The notes beneath the pieces are model-generated. The model was given only the letters and a program-made list of their open reading frames with translations, had not been told where the DNA came from and made no database searches. Below, piece by piece: positions 62,876-64,000 of a stretch of 64,000 nucleotides of DNA. Source of the stretch: Pseudobutyrivibrio xylanivorans (GTDB lineage: Bacteria > Bacillota > Clostridia > Lachnospirales > Lachnospiraceae); NCBI RefSeq assembly GCF_010906925.1, contig NZ_VTVE01000003.1, positions 310,001 to 374,000 of the forward strand. The letters are read 5' to 3'. Both the position numbers and the translations under genes were made by a program. Position 1 is the stretch's first letter; each line of letters starts with the position of its first letter.

Positions 62876-64000
62876 ATGTTATCTAATATAGGAATTACAT
62901 TTGTATTTTTTATATATAGCTTAATCTGGCTCCAGCTTCCAGGTATGCTTTTTGTTCAGCTTCTTTTGCCTAGGAGACTAAAGGTAGCCACTAGACTTTT
63001 AGCTAGCTACTTTTTAGGTTTTATGTATCTGGCGTTGGTATATTATATCCAGTCATTAGTGGGATGTAGCTGGCTTATTACTGCAGCTGGTCCTGTGGCC
63101 ACAGCCAATTTTCTCTTTGTATATTGGAAAAAGGGCAGACCATCTATATTTAATGCAGGGGAGAAGCTTAGCCTGTCATTTATAGTTATTTTTGTGGCTA
63201 CATACATTATATCGCTGATTAATTTTAAGCTTAAATTTATTGGAGCTTTATCTGGACAGACTACCCAGATTTATCATGATTTTCTTTTCCATACTGGAAA
63301 TATTGTATCTCTTAGCAAGGGCTTCCCTTCTGGAGATATTCGAGTTGATGGTCTTACATTTTACTATCACTATTTTTATGAGCTTATTTTTGCTATGTGC
63401 AAAAATATCTTCCATTTTGATGCCTTCAAGACATATCTCAATGGAAATGCATTAGTGTGCGCTTGGCCACTTTCCCTTTCTCTTATGATTATAGGAGAGC
63501 GACTAAAGGGCGGCAGATACTGCAGACCTAGGACATTCTTTTTCTATTGCATAGGTACTCTAGTGTCTTGCATTTGTTTGCTTCCTCTTAATGTGGTGGG
63601 CGGTACATTTCCAGTGTCTTGGCTGGACAATCACCTATTTGGCAATGGAAATGCTATGGGCCTTGCTATGGCTCTTACCATTCTCTGTGTGGACATACTG
63701 GTGGAGGTTTGGTACGACAAATATTCATTCAAGGTGATGTGCGCAATTTTTGTGCTTGCAGCAGCTACTACTGGATTTAAGGGTACATCTGGAGTTTTGC
63801 TTGCAGCTATTACTTTTATCGTATTTGTTGTAGAGCACGCTATCACCAGGAGATTTCACTGGGGTAGATTCTTGTATGTAGTCGCCACTGTTGTAGGCTT
63901 TTGCTTTACATATATGACAGTTACAGTTGGACTTAGTTCTACAGGCTCTAATAACAGAGCTATGACCCTCACCCCTGAGGGCACCTTAGAGGCAGGGCGT
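62876..64000 (+). CDS. Polytopic membrane protein, possible GT-C glycosyltransferase (partial)
   Basis: An open frame of 375 codons from ATG 62876 (GAAAGGATTTTCC upstream) continues past the right edge, so the C-terminus is missing. At least eight hydrophobic helices alternate with short loops. After the third or fourth helix comes a conserved-looking outside loop with YHDFLFHTGNI, GFPSGDIRVDG and FYYHYFYE, a pattern like the acidic/aromatic loops of GT-C transferases. The assignment is tentative. It is probably co-transcribed with tdk. Confidence 0.8.
   Translation, partial: MLSNIGITFVFFIYSLIWLQLPGMLFVQLLLPRRLKVATRLLASYFLGFMYLALVYYIQSLVGCSWLITAAGPVATANFLFVYWKKGRPSIFNAGEKLSLSFIVIFVATYIISLINFKLKFIGALSGQTTQIYHDFLFHTGNIVSLSKGFPSGDIRVDGLTFYYHYFYELIFAMCKNIFHFDAFKTYLNGNALVCAWPLSLSLMIIGERLKGGRYCRPRTFFFYCIGTLVSCICLLPLNVVGGTFPVSWLDNHLFGNGNAMGLAMALTILCVDILVEVWYDKYSFKVMCAIFVLAAATTGFKGTSGVLLAAITFIVFVVEHAITRRFHWGRFLYVVATVVGFCFTYMTVTVGLSSTGSNNRAMTLTPEGTLEAGR

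Overview
The window looks like a chromosomal segment of an AT-rich, Gram-positive-type anaerobe of the Lachnospiraceae, most like Butyrivibrio or Pseudobutyrivibrio. The reasons are strong AGGAGG-type ribosome sites, frequent TTG/GTG starts, many lipoproteins with a classic lipobox, zinc-ribbon membrane proteins, and a VTC/DUF4956/CotH cluster. This assignment is inference; no rRNA or other marker lies in the window.

Region 1 (about 1-30.4 kb) is accessory. Its core (8.7-22.3 kb) encodes a type IV secretion apparatus: a VirB11/CpaF-type ATPase, a VirB4 N-domain-only protein, a full VirB4 ATPase, a membrane-anchored NlpC/P60 peptidoglycan hydrolase, a VirD4 coupling protein, a VirB2-like pilin, a VirB6/TrbL-like channel protein, a PrgI/VirB3-like protein, and several surface proteins. 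I find no relaxase, integrase or DNA-processing gene inside the window. On both sides lie two large DUF2974/Mbeg1-type lipase-like proteins (2.66-5.31 and 26.88-28.70 kb). They share a catalytic GHSKG motif and a conserved C-terminal region ending in AHC. Three paralogous lipoproteins accompany them. I read this as a protein-exporting T4SS with lipase effectors, a shared C-terminal export signal and lipoprotein immunity proteins. The second effector region is a mosaic of a duplicated lipoprotein, short REP-like repeats and an inserted HipA-like kinase module.

Region 2 (30.4-46.6 kb) concerns the cell surface: DUF4956 and VTC proteins divergent from two CotH kinases and a membrane protein; CapF, CapG and CapE (UDP-L-FucNAc synthesis); a MurJ-type flippase; a DegT aminotransferase; a MazF-type toxin-antitoxin pair; and O-acetylhomoserine sulfhydrylase. 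Region 3 (46.6-64 kb) holds a zinc-ribbon protein, a NUDIX hydrolase, an MBOAT O-acyltransferase with a surface partner, a three-gene ABC exporter, a large zinc-ribbon protein, an AraC regulator, glycogen phosphorylase, a VanW-domain protein, a TPR-GGDEF cyclase, thymidine kinase, and a polytopic membrane protein that runs off the end.

Two non-coding signals stand out in regions 2-3. One is a structured RNA present three times, just upstream of capG, the DegT gene and glgP, with compensatory changes in its stems. The other is a seven-unit tandem array of 52-bp hairpin repeats between capE and murJ. A separate long structured leader precedes capE.
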